DNA of 64,000 nt, taken from positions 248,001 through 312,000 of the forward strand of contig CANGJJ010000001.1 in NCBI GenBank assembly GCA_947454485.1. The letters are read 5' to 3'. Every line of letters starts with the position of its first letter. Position 1 is the stretch's first letter. Below are positions 8,907 to 17,818 of the stretch, one piece after another. Origin of the DNA: Beijerinckiaceae bacterium. GTDB taxonomy: Bacteria; Pseudomonadota; Alphaproteobacteria; Rhizobiales; Beijerinckiaceae. Made by a program: the position numbers and the translations under genes. A model generated the notes under the pieces. It saw nothing but the letters and a program-made list of their open reading frames with translations, was not told the origin of the DNA and made no database searches.

Positions 8907-10211
8907 ATGTCAGATGAGACAAAGCGCGAGACAGTGATCATCTCCATGCTGGAGCAGGTGAGCAAGGCCTTGGGCCTGCGCTTCGGCTTCCTCTTGTGGG
9001 ATGGTCACGAAATCGCGCCAAGTCTCGGTGACGCTACTTTGCGTGTCGCTATATCTGACCCCGGCGCTATCGCGAGCCTTGTGCGCCGTCCCAATATCGA
9101 CACCTTCATTCGCCTGCATACAGAAGGTCGCATTGATTGGCGCGATGGAACGCTCTTTGATCTGGCAGCGCTTCGGCCGCGTGTTAAATTGCGCGCGCTC
9201 GTCAAAGAGATCGGATCTTGGCGCTTGCTGAAGGTTGCTTTGCGCCTTGCGCTGATGCCCGGCGACCCATCACTCGCGCGAGGTCATGGTGATGCAAAAT
9301 CGCTCCGCAAAGGCGATGCGCAGACCAATAAAAAGAACATCGCGCATCATTACGATGTGTCGAATGACTTTTATAAGCTCTTTCTTGATCCGCAGATGGT
9401 TTACACCTGCGCCTATTTCGCGCCCGACTTTCATGATGATCTGGCCAAGGCGCAATATGACAAACTCGATATGATCTGCCGTAAATTGCGGATGAAAGCT
9501 GGCGGGCGGCATTTGGACATTGGTTGCGGCTGGGGCGCGCTGATTTGCCATGCTGCCAAATATTACGGCGTCGAGGCTGTGGGCGTCACTTTGTCTGAAG
9601 AGCAGGCCCGTCTGGCCACGCAAAAAGTGGCGGCGATGGGCTTGTCCGATTGCGTCAGCATACGCCTCATCGACTATCATGATCTCGAAGAAGGTTCCTT
9701 TGATACGATCTCCTCCATCGGCATGTTTGAAGCCGTAGGGATTGACCATCATCCGAAATATTTTCGCACAGTGCATCGCCTGTTAAAGCCTGGTGGTCTT
9801 TATCTGCACCATGCGATTGCACGACCAGCTAAGGGCTCGGACAAAGATTTCCGCAAAATGCGGGCTGAATATCGCGCGTTGGTGCGTTATATCTTTCCCG
9901 GCGGTGAGCTTGATCATATCGGCATGTCGCTCGCCAATCTTGAGCGCGCGCGTTTTGAGATCCATGATGTGGAGGGCTGGCGCATGCATTATGCGCGCAC
10001 CACGCGTCTGTGGCATGATCGCCTGATCGCGCGGCGCGCCGAGGCAGAGGCTGAGATCGGCGCGGAGAAAACCCGTATGTGGATTCTCTATCTCGCGGGC
10101 TGTTCGCTGGCTTTTGAGCGCGGCGCTGTGGGGATTTTCCAGACTCTCGCATCGCGCAAAAATCATGGTATCTTGCCGATACCAGCCTCACGCGCAGATT
10201 TATATCACTGA
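8907..10211 (+). CDS. Cyclopropane-fatty-acyl-phospholipid synthase family methyltransferase
   Basis: This 434-aa enzyme should transfer a methylene or methyl group from S-adenosylmethionine to unsaturated acyl chains of membrane lipids. The N-terminal domain resembles the lipid-binding part of Cfa. The catalytic half begins with the hallmark HHYDVSNDFYKLFLDPQMVY and continues with the SAM site HLDIGCGWGAL. It then has SIGMFEAVG and IFPGGELDHI, close to the usual YIFPGG motif. The start is the ATG with GAGG about ten bases before it; a GTG three codons earlier is less likely. Some relatives make methylated rather than cyclopropane acids, and sequence alone does not separate these. Confidence 0.88.
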   Translation: MSDETKRETVIISMLEQVSKALGLRFGFLLWDGHEIAPSLGDATLRVAISDPGAIASLVRRPNIDTFIRLHTEGRIDWRDGTLFDLAALRPRVKLRALVKEIGSWRLLKVALRLALMPGDPSLARGHGDAKSLRKGDAQTNKKNIAHHYDVSNDFYKLFLDPQMVYTCAYFAPDFHDDLAKAQYDKLDMICRKLRMKAGGRHLDIGCGWGALICHAAKYYGVEAVGVTLSEEQARLATQKVAAMGLSDCVSIRLIDYHDLEEGSFDTISSIGMFEAVGIDHHPKYFRTVHRLLKPGGLYLHHAIARPAKGSDKDFRKMRAEYRALVRYIFPGGELDHIGMSLANLERARFEIHDVEGWRMHYARTTRLWHDRLIARRAEAEAEIGAEKTRMWILYLAGCSLAFERGAVGIFQTLASRKNHGILPIPASRADLYH

Positions 10212-10221
10212 AGGGAATGGA

Positions 10222-11010
10222 ATGATGAGTGCTGACCAGCAGGCCCAAATTCAGGCCTTCATCGTCAGTTGGACCGGGCAGAGTGACAATGCGCGACTGA
10301 TCGCATCACAGCTCGCACCCAGCTTTCCAGATATCTGCACGATCTATTCCAACAAGGAAGATGCAACCGAGACGGGGCCGGGGGTCTGGGTGAAAGTTCC
10401 AGACGACTATTTCTTTGGCCGCAAATTCCGCGAAATCGCCAAGCGGTTCACAGGCACCCATTGCTTCATCATCACAGCGGATGTCAGTTGCCAGGATTGG
10501 CTGACAGCGACCGCCTCATTGCGCGCCGCCATTACTCAATTTGGGGATGATATGGGCGTATGGAGCCCGAAGATTGATCATTCGGGCATGTCGATTGCCA
10601 AGAATGAACTCACAAAGGTTGCTGGGACGCATTACAGGGTCATGACCTATTCAGACTCCATCGTCTGGTGCCTCTCCAAAGATCTGATGGAGACGATGAT
10701 AGCGCTCGACTATGAGTGCAACAATCTTGGTTGGGGCGTCGACCGCGCTGCAAGCCTCATCACCCATTCGCAGAACAAGCTGGTGGTCTTTGATGACAGT
10801 GTCGAGATCAATCATCCACCCTCACGCGGCTATAGCAATGATGCTGCCAAGCGACAGTTGAGTGTCTTCTTCCGCCAGATTCCTTGGTCAGTGAAAGTGC
10901 ACGGTCTTTATCTGACGCGCGCACTGCGCCGCTTCCCTGTGGTTCGCAGCAAGCTTTATGCTTTGGTCAAGCCCGCACGGCTTGTGCAGAAATATCTGCA
11001 GGCGGGTTAG
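10222..11010 (+). CDS. Uncharacterised protein, possible GT-A-type glycosyltransferase
   Basis: The 262-aa protein follows the cyclopropane-synthase-like gene by 10 bp and is probably cotranscribed with it. No family is recognised with certainty. Features hint at a nucleotide-sugar transferase of the GT-A fold: an early beta-alpha pattern, CFIITADVSCQDW where many such enzymes carry an Asp-containing motif, and GWGVDRAASLITHSQNKLVVF with an acidic residue after GWG. The segment INHPPSRGYS is also reminiscent. There is no signal peptide and no membrane helix, so it is cytoplasmic or peripheral. Two adjoining ATG codons can serve as start; the first is used here. Confidence 0.55.
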   Translation: MMSADQQAQIQAFIVSWTGQSDNARLIASQLAPSFPDICTIYSNKEDATETGPGVWVKVPDDYFFGRKFREIAKRFTGTHCFIITADVSCQDWLTATASLRAAITQFGDDMGVWSPKIDHSGMSIAKNELTKVAGTHYRVMTYSDSIVWCLSKDLMETMIALDYECNNLGWGVDRAASLITHSQNKLVVFDDSVEINHPPSRGYSNDAAKRQLSVFFRQIPWSVKVHGLYLTRALRRFPVVRSKLYALVKPARLVQKYLQAG

Positions 11011-11025
11011 CGCCTGTCAGTTGCA

Positions 11026-11640
11026 TTATGAGGCAGATGGTAAAGACCAGCCGCGACTGATGGCCACCAGTCGCAGCGTTGTGCCCGCCAAGATTGAGCC
11101 CAGCAAGGCGAATTCGCGCTCAATGCCGATAGCGGCGAGCAAAACATAGAGGCCAGCCCCCACAGCGGCCGCTGTAATATAGATTTCGGATGAGAGAACC
11201 GCGGGGCTCTCATTGCCGAGCACATCGCGCATGATGCCGCCAAAGCTGGCCGTCACAACACCCATGGTGACGCAGACAAATGGCCCTGCGCCCATCAGCA
11301 TTGCTTTTTCCGCGCCAGTGACGGCAAAGAGCGCAAGGCCAATCGCATCAAGAAGCAAGAGCAGGCGATATTCGCCCAAGGGCAGTTTGCGCAGCACGAA
11401 GGCGAGGCAGGAGACCGCGATACAGGCCTGAAGATAGAGCGGCTCGCGCACCCAAAAGACTGGCACAGACCCCAGCAACACATCACGCAATGTGCCGCCA
11501 CCGATTCCAGTGACCGTCCCTAAAATGACAAAGCCGACGACATCCATCTTCTTGCGGCTGGCGACGACCGTTCCTGAAATGGCAAAGGTGATGATGCCCA
11601 GCCAATCCAGCACGGCCGCCATTGTCCCGACGGAAATCAT
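11026..11640 (-). CDS. TRIC-type trimeric cation channel family protein (UPF0126)
   Basis: The 204-aa protein has two related blocks of three transmembrane helices, with the repeated signatures DWLGIITFAISGTVVASRKK and GIGGGTLRDVLLG in the first and MGVVTASFGGIMRDVLGNE in the second. This is the bacterial TRIC/YicG family, whose solved members are homotrimeric cation channels with the GGG...RD motifs lining the pore. It converges on the uncharacterised gene upstream by coordinate and is followed on its 5' side by the LysR gene. A GGGG stretch precedes the ATG. Physiological role in bacteria is poorly known. Confidence 0.88.
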   Translation of the reverse strand: MISVGTMAAVLDWLGIITFAISGTVVASRKKMDVVGFVILGTVTGIGGGTLRDVLLGSVPVFWVREPLYLQACIAVSCLAFVLRKLPLGEYRLLLLLDAIGLALFAVTGAEKAMLMGAGPFVCVTMGVVTASFGGIMRDVLGNESPAVLSSEIYITAAAVGAGLYVLLAAIGIEREFALLGSILAGTTLRLVAISRGWSLPSAS

Positions 11641-11713
11641 AGATACCCCATTTCACGAATCTTTAGCCGATTTGCGCTGCCTATAGCATAGCGATCCTCG
11701 TGCTGCACCTTGG

Positions 11714-12610
11714 TCACTTCCCATCATGCAAAATACGATGCAGCAGGCGCAAAAATTCATCCACCGCTTTGGGCAGGCGTCGATCTTGTTGCACGCATAG
11801 ATCGACGCTTGCTTTTTTCATCTCGCGATCCGACAGAGGCACAGCCGTGACTTGACCAAGCTCTGCTTCGCGCTGAACTGTGATGGCAGGCAGAAAAGTG
11901 ATGCCATCGCCTGTGCGCGCAAATCCGCGCATCGCTTCGATGGAATTGGTCACTAAGGCTGGTTTCAGGGCGAGTTTGCTGATGCGTGCCTGCGCATCGA
12001 TCAATGCACGAATGCCGAAGTTCTTTTCAGGGATCGCATAGGGAAACTGCAGCGCCTCCGCCAAACCAAGCTTTGATTTGCTCGCCAGCGGATGGTCCGG
12101 GCGCATGATCGCACAGAGTGGGTGATGCAGGCGCGCTTCATAGCGCACCCAAGGATCAGGATCGGAGGTGAAGGCGATGCCTATATCTGTGTCGCCATCG
12201 CGCACGGCGCGCATAATATCTTCAGTACCCGTCACGGTGAGGCGCAGCGTAACGCCGCTGAATTTTTCTTTGAATTGCGCAAGCGCAATAGCAACGGGCG
12301 ATGCCACGACGCCCTCAACTGAATGAATGCGAATATGGCCGCGACGAAGCCCGCGCAGGTCGTCGATCTCAGCATTCACGCGTCCTTGATCCAGAAGAGC
12401 GCTGCGCACATAGCGCGCATAGATCTCGCCTGCAGGCGTCAGGGCGACGCCGCGCGCATGGCGCTCAAACAAAGGTGCGCCAAGCTCGTCTTCGAGATTT
12501 TTGATCTGACGGCTGACAGCCGAGGGCGCTATATGCAGTTTCTCGGCTGCAATCCGAATGGAGCCAGCCCGGACAACCTCGTCAAAGTAGCGCAGATGCG
12601 TCAGCGGCAT
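11714..12610 (-). CDS. LysR-family transcriptional regulator
   Basis: The N-terminal 60 residues form the winged helix-turn-helix (LTHLRYFDEVVRAGSIRIAAEKLHIAPSAVSRQIKNLE), and the remaining 230 residues are the effector-binding domain. The gene is transcribed away from the molybdenum hydroxylase operon across 104 bp, the classical LysR arrangement. It is therefore the probable activator of that operon, using the substrate or an intermediate as inducer. An inverted repeat fitting a LysR box lies in the shared intergenic region. Confidence 0.93.
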   Translation of the reverse strand: MPLTHLRYFDEVVRAGSIRIAAEKLHIAPSAVSRQIKNLEDELGAPLFERHARGVALTPAGEIYARYVRSALLDQGRVNAEIDDLRGLRRGHIRIHSVEGVVASPVAIALAQFKEKFSGVTLRLTVTGTEDIMRAVRDGDTDIGIAFTSDPDPWVRYEARLHHPLCAIMRPDHPLASKSKLGLAEALQFPYAIPEKNFGIRALIDAQARISKLALKPALVTNSIEAMRGFARTGDGITFLPAITVQREAELGQVTAVPLSDREMKKASVDLCVQQDRRLPKAVDEFLRLLHRILHDGK

Positions 12611-12647
12611 GACGGGACCATTCTTTTTTTCAGAACGCTTCGTTTCA

Positions 12648-12666
12648 TTCTTTCGACTTGAAAGAA
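12648..12666. promoter_or_regulatory. Putative LysR operator between divergent genes
   Basis: TTCTTTC and GAAAGAA form a perfect 7-bp inverted repeat with a 5-base spacer, which satisfies the T-N11-A pattern of LysR boxes. A TATATA sequence that could be the -10 of the hydroxylase operon begins 9 bases after it, so a bound regulator would sit near the -35 position as activators do. Seen in sequence; binding is inferred. Confidence 0.55.
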
Positions 12667-12714
12667 CACTCGGCTATATATTCCATCTTCGTCAGGCAAT
12701 GAAGGGACCTTAAT

Positions 12715-13584
12715 GTGAAGGCGCCGCGTTTTGACTATCGCCTCGCGCGAACAAGCCAGGAGGCATTCGAGTTGCTGGCGCAGCCGGGCAAGGATGTCCG
12801 CGTTCTGGCGGGTGGTCAGAGCCTCATCGCCGCCCTCAATCTGCGCCTGTCTCAGCCAGATCTCTTGGTCGATATCAGCCGCGTCGTGGATTGGAAGGGG
12901 ATTGGTCAGACGTCTGCGGGTCTCACCATCGGCGCGCTAACGACCCATGCGCAGATCGCCTGCTCGGCACATGTGAGGGGCCATGTGCCTTTGCTTGCCT
13001 TGGCCGCGCCTTTCATCGCCCATCCTGCGATCAGAAACAGTGGCACGCTGGGAGGCAGTGTCTGCCTCGCCGATCCTGCAGCCGAATGGCCTGCTTGTTT
13101 GATCGCGCTCGGCGCGACGATGAGACTTGAGCGCAGCGATGGGATGCGCAAGATTCCAGCCCTCAACTTTTTTCGTGGTCTCTATGAGACGGCGCTTGAG
13201 CCCGGCGAGATTCTCACAGGCGTAGAACTGCCCGCGCGTGAACCGGATGAAATTCATCTCTTTGATGAATTTGCGCGGCGCCCAGGCGATTTTGCCATCG
13301 CGGGTCTTGCGATGTCTGTGCGTTTTGAGAAAGCGCGTATCGCAAAGCTCAATCTGGGGTTTCTGGGTGTGGGGTCTACCCCGCTCAGCGCACCGCGCTT
13401 GGCGCAAGCCTGCATGGGCCTTTCCGCTGCAGAGGCCGGATTGCTCGCCAAGCAGACATTGGCTGAGGAGATTGAGCCGTCCAGCGATCATCATGCCAGT
13501 GCTGATTACCGTGTGCATTTGGCGCAGGTACTGATGGGTCGTTTGCTCACACGTGCTGCCCAACAAATGGAACAAGCCTCATGA
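12715..13584 (+). CDS. Molybdenum hydroxylase FAD-binding subunit (xanthine dehydrogenase/CoxM type)
   Basis: This 289-aa medium subunit carries the FAD that passes electrons from the iron-sulfur subunit to the final acceptor. Visible family features are VRVLAGGQSLIAALNLRL, the flavin-binding loop HPAIRNSGTLGGSVCLADPAAEWP, and a C-terminal CO-dehydrogenase flavoprotein domain. It starts at GTG, with GAAGGGA in front. It is the first gene of a long same-strand operon and overlaps the next gene by 4 bp, so the subunits are translationally coupled. The substrate is set by the large subunit. Confidence 0.9.
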   Translation: MKAPRFDYRLARTSQEAFELLAQPGKDVRVLAGGQSLIAALNLRLSQPDLLVDISRVVDWKGIGQTSAGLTIGALTTHAQIACSAHVRGHVPLLALAAPFIAHPAIRNSGTLGGSVCLADPAAEWPACLIALGATMRLERSDGMRKIPALNFFRGLYETALEPGEILTGVELPAREPDEIHLFDEFARRPGDFAIAGLAMSVRFEKARIAKLNLGFLGVGSTPLSAPRLAQACMGLSAAEAGLLAKQTLAEEIEPSSDHHASADYRVHLAQVLMGRLLTRAAQQMEQAS

Positions 13585-14075
13585 CCCATGCACGTGTTTC
13601 AATGACACTCAATGGCGTCCGCATTGAGGGATCTGCTGAGCCGCGCATGCATCTGGCCGATTTTCTGCGGTTGCGCGGTGATCTGCCGAGCATCCGCGTC
13701 AGTTGCGAATATGGTGTTTGTGGTTGCTGTTCGCTCATGGTGGATGGGTTGGTGGTTCGTGGCTGTTTGTTGTTGGCGGTCCAGGCTGACGGGCGTGATG
13801 TGCGCACGTTGGAGGGAATGGCGGAACAAACGCAGGACCTGCGCGCAGCTTTTGTTGAGCACAATGCCTTGCAATGCGGCTATTGCACACCCGCCATGCT
13901 GCTGACGGCGCATGAACTGATCACAGTCGCGCCGGATGCTGATCGTGACGCCATTCGCGATGGCCTGTCGGGCAACTATTGCCGTTGTACTGGCTATCAC
14001 GCCATCGTCGATGCTGTGGAGGCGACAGCACAGGCCCGCCGCACACATAAGGGAGATGATCACGATGGCCGGTGA
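13581..14075 (+). CDS. Molybdenum hydroxylase 2Fe-2S subunit
   Basis: This 164-aa small subunit holds two [2Fe-2S] clusters. The plant-ferredoxin-type cluster is bound by CEYGVCGCCSLMVDG and the downstream RGC, and the second by CGYCTPAM and CRCTGYH, exactly as in xanthine dehydrogenase, CO dehydrogenase and nicotinate or isoquinoline hydroxylases. It overlaps its upstream neighbour by ATGA and its downstream neighbour by 11 bp, so all three subunits are made together. Confidence 0.93.
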   Translation: MTHARVSMTLNGVRIEGSAEPRMHLADFLRLRGDLPSIRVSCEYGVCGCCSLMVDGLVVRGCLLLAVQADGRDVRTLEGMAEQTQDLRAAFVEHNALQCGYCTPAMLLTAHELITVAPDADRDAIRDGLSGNYCRCTGYHAIVDAVEATAQARRTHKGDDHDGR

Positions 14076-16449
14076 CGACATCTCCGCTTTTGCTCAGTTG
14101 CAGATGACGCATATCGGCAAGCCCCTGCCGCGTCCCAATGCAGAGCGCCTGTCGCGCGGCGCCGCGCGCTATACGCCCGATATTGATCTGCCGGGCCTCC
14201 TCCATGTGGCCTTTCTGCGTAGCCCCTATGCGCATGCGCGGATTATCTCCATTGATGGCTCATCTGCGCTCGCCTGCGAGGGTGTGATTGCTGTGTTGAC
14301 GGGCGCTGATCTGGCGACCATCGCGCGTCCCTTTGAAGCCAAGCTCGACCATCTGCCGAAGTTGAAAGCTGCCAAGCAATATCCCATGGCAGTTGATGTT
14401 GCGCGTCATCAAGGTGAGGCTGTGGCGGCGATTGTTGCAGCCACACGCGCGCTTGCAGAAGATGCGCTGGACGCTCTGCGCGTCGAATGGGAAGAGCTGC
14501 CAGCTGTTACAGACCCTGTGCGAGCGCTGGAGGCAGACGCGCCGCTTATTCATGCACAGATGCCTGACAATCTGGCTTTCATCGCAGAAATCAAGCAAGG
14601 CGACCATGCGGCTGTTGAGGCTGCTACCCAGCTTTCAGTGCAGCGTGACTTTACCTTTGCGCGCCATACGGGTGTGCCACTTGAGCCGCGCGCCATCATC
14701 GCAACCTTTGACGCGATTGAAGATCGTTTGACAGTTTACCAATCCACGCAAACGCCCTTCCAAACGCAGGCAGCTTTGTCTGCCATGTATGGAATGCGCG
14801 AGTCAGATATCCGTGTCGTCGCGCCAGATGTGGGTGGCTCCTTTGGTGTGAAACTGCACACTTATGCCGATGAAATGGCCCTGTGTGGCATCGCTCTTTT
14901 GTTGAAGCGACCGGTGAAATTTGTCAGCGATAGGCTGGAGAGTTTCGTCTCTGACATTCACGCGCGCGGTCAGTCAGTCACAGCCCGTATGGATCTGACG
15001 GCAGATGGCACATTGCTCGCGATGAATGTGGACGCTTTGAGCGGTATCGGCCCTTGGTCAGTTTATCCGCGCACCTCTGTGCTGGAGGGCTCGCAAGTTC
15101 TCACTATGAGCGGCTGCCCTTATCAGTTGCGGGCCTATGAGGGCCGGCTGCGCCTTGCGTTTCAAAACAAAGCGCCGATGGGCGCCTATCGCGCTGTTGG
15201 TCATCCCATCGCCATGGCCCTGGGCGAGTTGCTGATTGAATCGGCTGCACGTCAAGTGAAGATGGATCCGGTCGCGATTCGTCGACGCAATCTTGTGCCG
15301 GATGACTCTTATCCCTTCCGCACATTGACGGGGCTGCGCTTTGAGGCCTTGTCGCATCATCGCTGCCTTGATCGTCTTGTGGAGCTGATGGATTACGAGC
15401 GTCTGCGCCGTGAGCAGAAAGAGCTGCGGCAGAAGGGCGTCTATCGTGGCATCGGTTTGGCGGCTGTTGTCGAGCTTACTAATCCTGGGCCCGCTCTTTA
15501 CAGCGTCGGCAATGTGCGCGTCTCTGCGCAGGATGGCTGCCAGATCAGATTAGAGCCTGATGGACGGGTCACTTGCGCGATTTCGATCACCGATCAAGGC
15601 CAAGGCAGTTTTGCTGCCATTGGTCAGGTCATTGCCGATGTCGCCGGGCTCAACCAAGCCGACATTCGTATCATCATGGGCGACACGGCCCATGTGCCCT
15701 ATGGCGGTGGCACTTATGGCTCGCGCGGTGCTGGCGTGGGTGGTGAGGCAGCTTTGCGCGCTGCAGCAGCCTTCCGCCAAAATATGCTGAGCATTGCAGG
15801 CGCGCTGCTTCAAACAGGGCCTGACGAACTGGAGATGCGCGAAGGCGCGGTGATGTCGAAGGGCTCTGGTCAGCGCCAGCTTGATTTGCGGGCCATTGCG
15901 GATGTCGCTTATTTCAAGCCTGACCAGTTGCCCAAAGATTTGCAGCCGCTGCTGAGTTCAAGCGGGCATTTCACGCAGCTCACCGACACATTCGTTTTCA
16001 CCAATGGTTTTCAAGCCAGCCATCTCGAGCTCGATATTGAAACCGGCTTTGTGCGCTTGCTGGAACATTGGGCGGTCGAAGACTGTGGCCGCATCATCAA
16101 TCCGCTGCTCGTCGGCGAGCAAATGCGCGGCGGCATTGCGCAGGGCATTGGCGGCGCCCTGCTCGAAGAATGCGTCTATGACGAGAGCGGCCAATTGGTG
16201 AATGGCAGTCTGGTTGATTATCTGACGCCATCTTCCGCGATCATGCCCGATATTCGCATTGCCCATATCGAGACCCCGACCAAGACCTCGATTTTGGGGG
16301 CCAAAGGGGCGGGCGAGGCTGGGACGGCGGGGGCGCCGGCGGCAGTGCTCAATGCGATCAACGATGCTATGGCGCCTTTTGGGGCTGAGATCTTCCAAAT
16401 GCCTGCGACGCCGGAGCGAATTTTGAGGGCCATGGGGCGGTTGGGCTAG
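14065..16449 (+). CDS. Molybdenum hydroxylase large (molybdopterin) subunit
   Basis: The 794-aa catalytic subunit binds molybdopterin cytosine dinucleotide and hydroxylates the substrate with water. Signatures are VGGSFGVK for the cofactor, MGAYRAVGHP in the active-site loop, a glycine-rich YGSRGAGVGGEA segment and GAKGAGEAGT, whose Glu (residue 751) is the expected catalytic base. The active-site loop AYRAVGHP differs from AYxCSFR of true CO dehydrogenase, so this is a hydroxylase of another compound, probably an aromatic or N-heterocycle. The start is the ATG nine bases after GGGAG; another ATG directly after that site is too close. Confidence 0.92.
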   Translation: MAGDDISAFAQLQMTHIGKPLPRPNAERLSRGAARYTPDIDLPGLLHVAFLRSPYAHARIISIDGSSALACEGVIAVLTGADLATIARPFEAKLDHLPKLKAAKQYPMAVDVARHQGEAVAAIVAATRALAEDALDALRVEWEELPAVTDPVRALEADAPLIHAQMPDNLAFIAEIKQGDHAAVEAATQLSVQRDFTFARHTGVPLEPRAIIATFDAIEDRLTVYQSTQTPFQTQAALSAMYGMRESDIRVVAPDVGGSFGVKLHTYADEMALCGIALLLKRPVKFVSDRLESFVSDIHARGQSVTARMDLTADGTLLAMNVDALSGIGPWSVYPRTSVLEGSQVLTMSGCPYQLRAYEGRLRLAFQNKAPMGAYRAVGHPIAMALGELLIESAARQVKMDPVAIRRRNLVPDDSYPFRTLTGLRFEALSHHRCLDRLVELMDYERLRREQKELRQKGVYRGIGLAAVVELTNPGPALYSVGNVRVSAQDGCQIRLEPDGRVTCAISITDQGQGSFAAIGQVIADVAGLNQADIRIIMGDTAHVPYGGGTYGSRGAGVGGEAALRAAAAFRQNMLSIAGALLQTGPDELEMREGAVMSKGSGQRQLDLRAIADVAYFKPDQLPKDLQPLLSSSGHFTQLTDTFVFTNGFQASHLELDIETGFVRLLEHWAVEDCGRIINPLLVGEQMRGGIAQGIGGALLEECVYDESGQLVNGSLVDYLTPSSAIMPDIRIAHIETPTKTSILGAKGAGEAGTAGAPAAVLNAINDAMAPFGAEIFQMPATPERILRAMGRLG

Positions 16450-16545
16450 TGTTGCCCAAATAGCAACGCTCGGTCAGAAAAATAGCTCTTGCTGGTTGCC
16501 TGACCCCCACATAGCTTTTCCAGATAACTTCAAGTGGAGGGGTCG

Positions 16546-17763
16546 ATGAACGGATCAGCAAAGATTTCGCGGCGTCTGGTCGCTGCTCTGGGCGGCGTGG
16601 CAGCTATTAGCCTCGCAACCAGTGGTGCAGCGCTCGCGCAAGATGTCATCAAGATCGGCGCGCCTCTCCCTCTCACAGGGCCGCTCTCGCCCGAAGGTGT
16701 GAAGCAGCAGCAGGGTTATGATCTGTGGGCCGAAACGGCGAATGCCAAGGGCGGCATCAAGGTCGGGGCCAAGACCTATAAAGTGCAATTGGTCTATGCT
16801 GACTATGCGTCCAACACGCCGCGCGCTGTGCAGACGGCTGAGCGCCTCATCACCGAAGACAAGGTGAGCTTCTTGTTCTCGCCCTTCGGCTCGGGTGCTG
16901 CCAAGGCTGCGAGCACCGTGTCGGAAAAATATTCGATCCCCACAGTCGCAGCGACCGCGTCATCTGAGCAGGTCTATGATCAGGGCTATAAATATCTCTT
17001 CGGCACTTTCACGCCGAACGATACGCTCACCGAGCCGCTGGCCGATCTCGTCACGGGCAAGAACAAGAGCATCAAGCGGGTGGCCATTCTCGCGCGTAAT
17101 GATCTCTTCCCGCTTTCCATCGGCCAAGAGATGGAAAAGGCCGCCAAGAAGCGCAATCTCGACGTCGTCATGTCAGAGAAATATGCCATCGGCACGATGG
17201 ATCATGCCTCTGCCATCACACAGATGCGTGCTGCCAAGCCTGATTGGATTTTCGCGACCGGTTACATCAATGACCTCATTCTCATCCGCAAGCAGATGAA
17301 GGATCTGGGTGTGAAGGCACCAGTCGTCACCATGATTGCGGGCCCTGCTTATCAGGAGTTCATCGACGCATCGGCGGATCTGGCTGAGAATATTTCCAGC
17401 GCCTCATGGTGGCATCCAGCCGTGCGTTACAAGGGCGAAGATGTCTTTGGCTCGACCGAAGCGTTCAACAAGGCTTGGGCTGCTAAATACAAGTCAGAGC
17501 CTGACTATGCTCAGGCCTCCGCCGCTGCTGCAGGCGCTGTGTTGCAGATCGCCATCGAAAAGGCTGGCTCGATTGAACCGACCAAAGTTCGCGACGCTTT
17601 GGCAGCCATGGACACTGTGACCTTTTATGGCCGCATCAAATTTGGCCCCACGGGTCAGGTGACATCACTGCAGCCGCCCGTCTTCCAGATTCAGGGCGGC
17701 AAGCCGATGGTCATCGTGCCGGATGAGATCAAACAGGCCGAATTCAAATTCGGCGTGAACTAA
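16546..17763 (+). CDS. LIV-type ABC transporter substrate-binding protein
   Basis: The protein has a signal peptide (RRLVAALGGVAAISLATSGA, ending ALAQ) and the type I periplasmic binding fold of the branched-chain amino acid receptor family, with DVIKIGAPLPLTGPLSPEG at the mature start. In catabolic clusters this family often binds aromatic acids, amides or other small molecules rather than amino acids. It is followed by two permease and two ATPase genes that complete the importer. A strong TGGAGGGG site precedes the ATG. A hairpin after its stop probably sets its expression higher than that of the membrane genes. Confidence 0.92.
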   Translation: MNGSAKISRRLVAALGGVAAISLATSGAALAQDVIKIGAPLPLTGPLSPEGVKQQQGYDLWAETANAKGGIKVGAKTYKVQLVYADYASNTPRAVQTAERLITEDKVSFLFSPFGSGAAKAASTVSEKYSIPTVAATASSEQVYDQGYKYLFGTFTPNDTLTEPLADLVTGKNKSIKRVAILARNDLFPLSIGQEMEKAAKKRNLDVVMSEKYAIGTMDHASAITQMRAAKPDWIFATGYINDLILIRKQMKDLGVKAPVVTMIAGPAYQEFIDASADLAENISSASWWHPAVRYKGEDVFGSTEAFNKAWAAKYKSEPDYAQASAAAAGAVLQIAIEKAGSIEPTKVRDALAAMDTVTFYGRIKFGPTGQVTSLQPPVFQIQGGKPMVIVPDEIKQAEFKFGVN

Positions 17764-17774
17764 TCCTCTGAGGC

Positions 17775-17796
17775 GGAGGGCTCTTGCGAGCCCTCC
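17775..17796 (+). terminator. Intercistronic hairpin after the binding-protein gene
   Basis: A perfect 9-bp stem (GGAGGGCTC / GAGCCCTCC) with a TTGC loop lies 12 bases after the binding-protein stop and 23 before the permease. There is no T-run after it, so it is more likely a messenger-stabilising or partial-termination element, as known between binding-protein and permease genes. Confidence 0.65.
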
Positions 17797-17818
17797 TGGC
17801 CCTTCAATTGGAACAGCA

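Noticed and set aside
14065-16449. Carbon monoxide dehydrogenase CoxL
   Set aside because: The active-site loop is AYRAVGHP rather than AYxCSFR, so CO oxidation is unlikely despite the similar subunit set.
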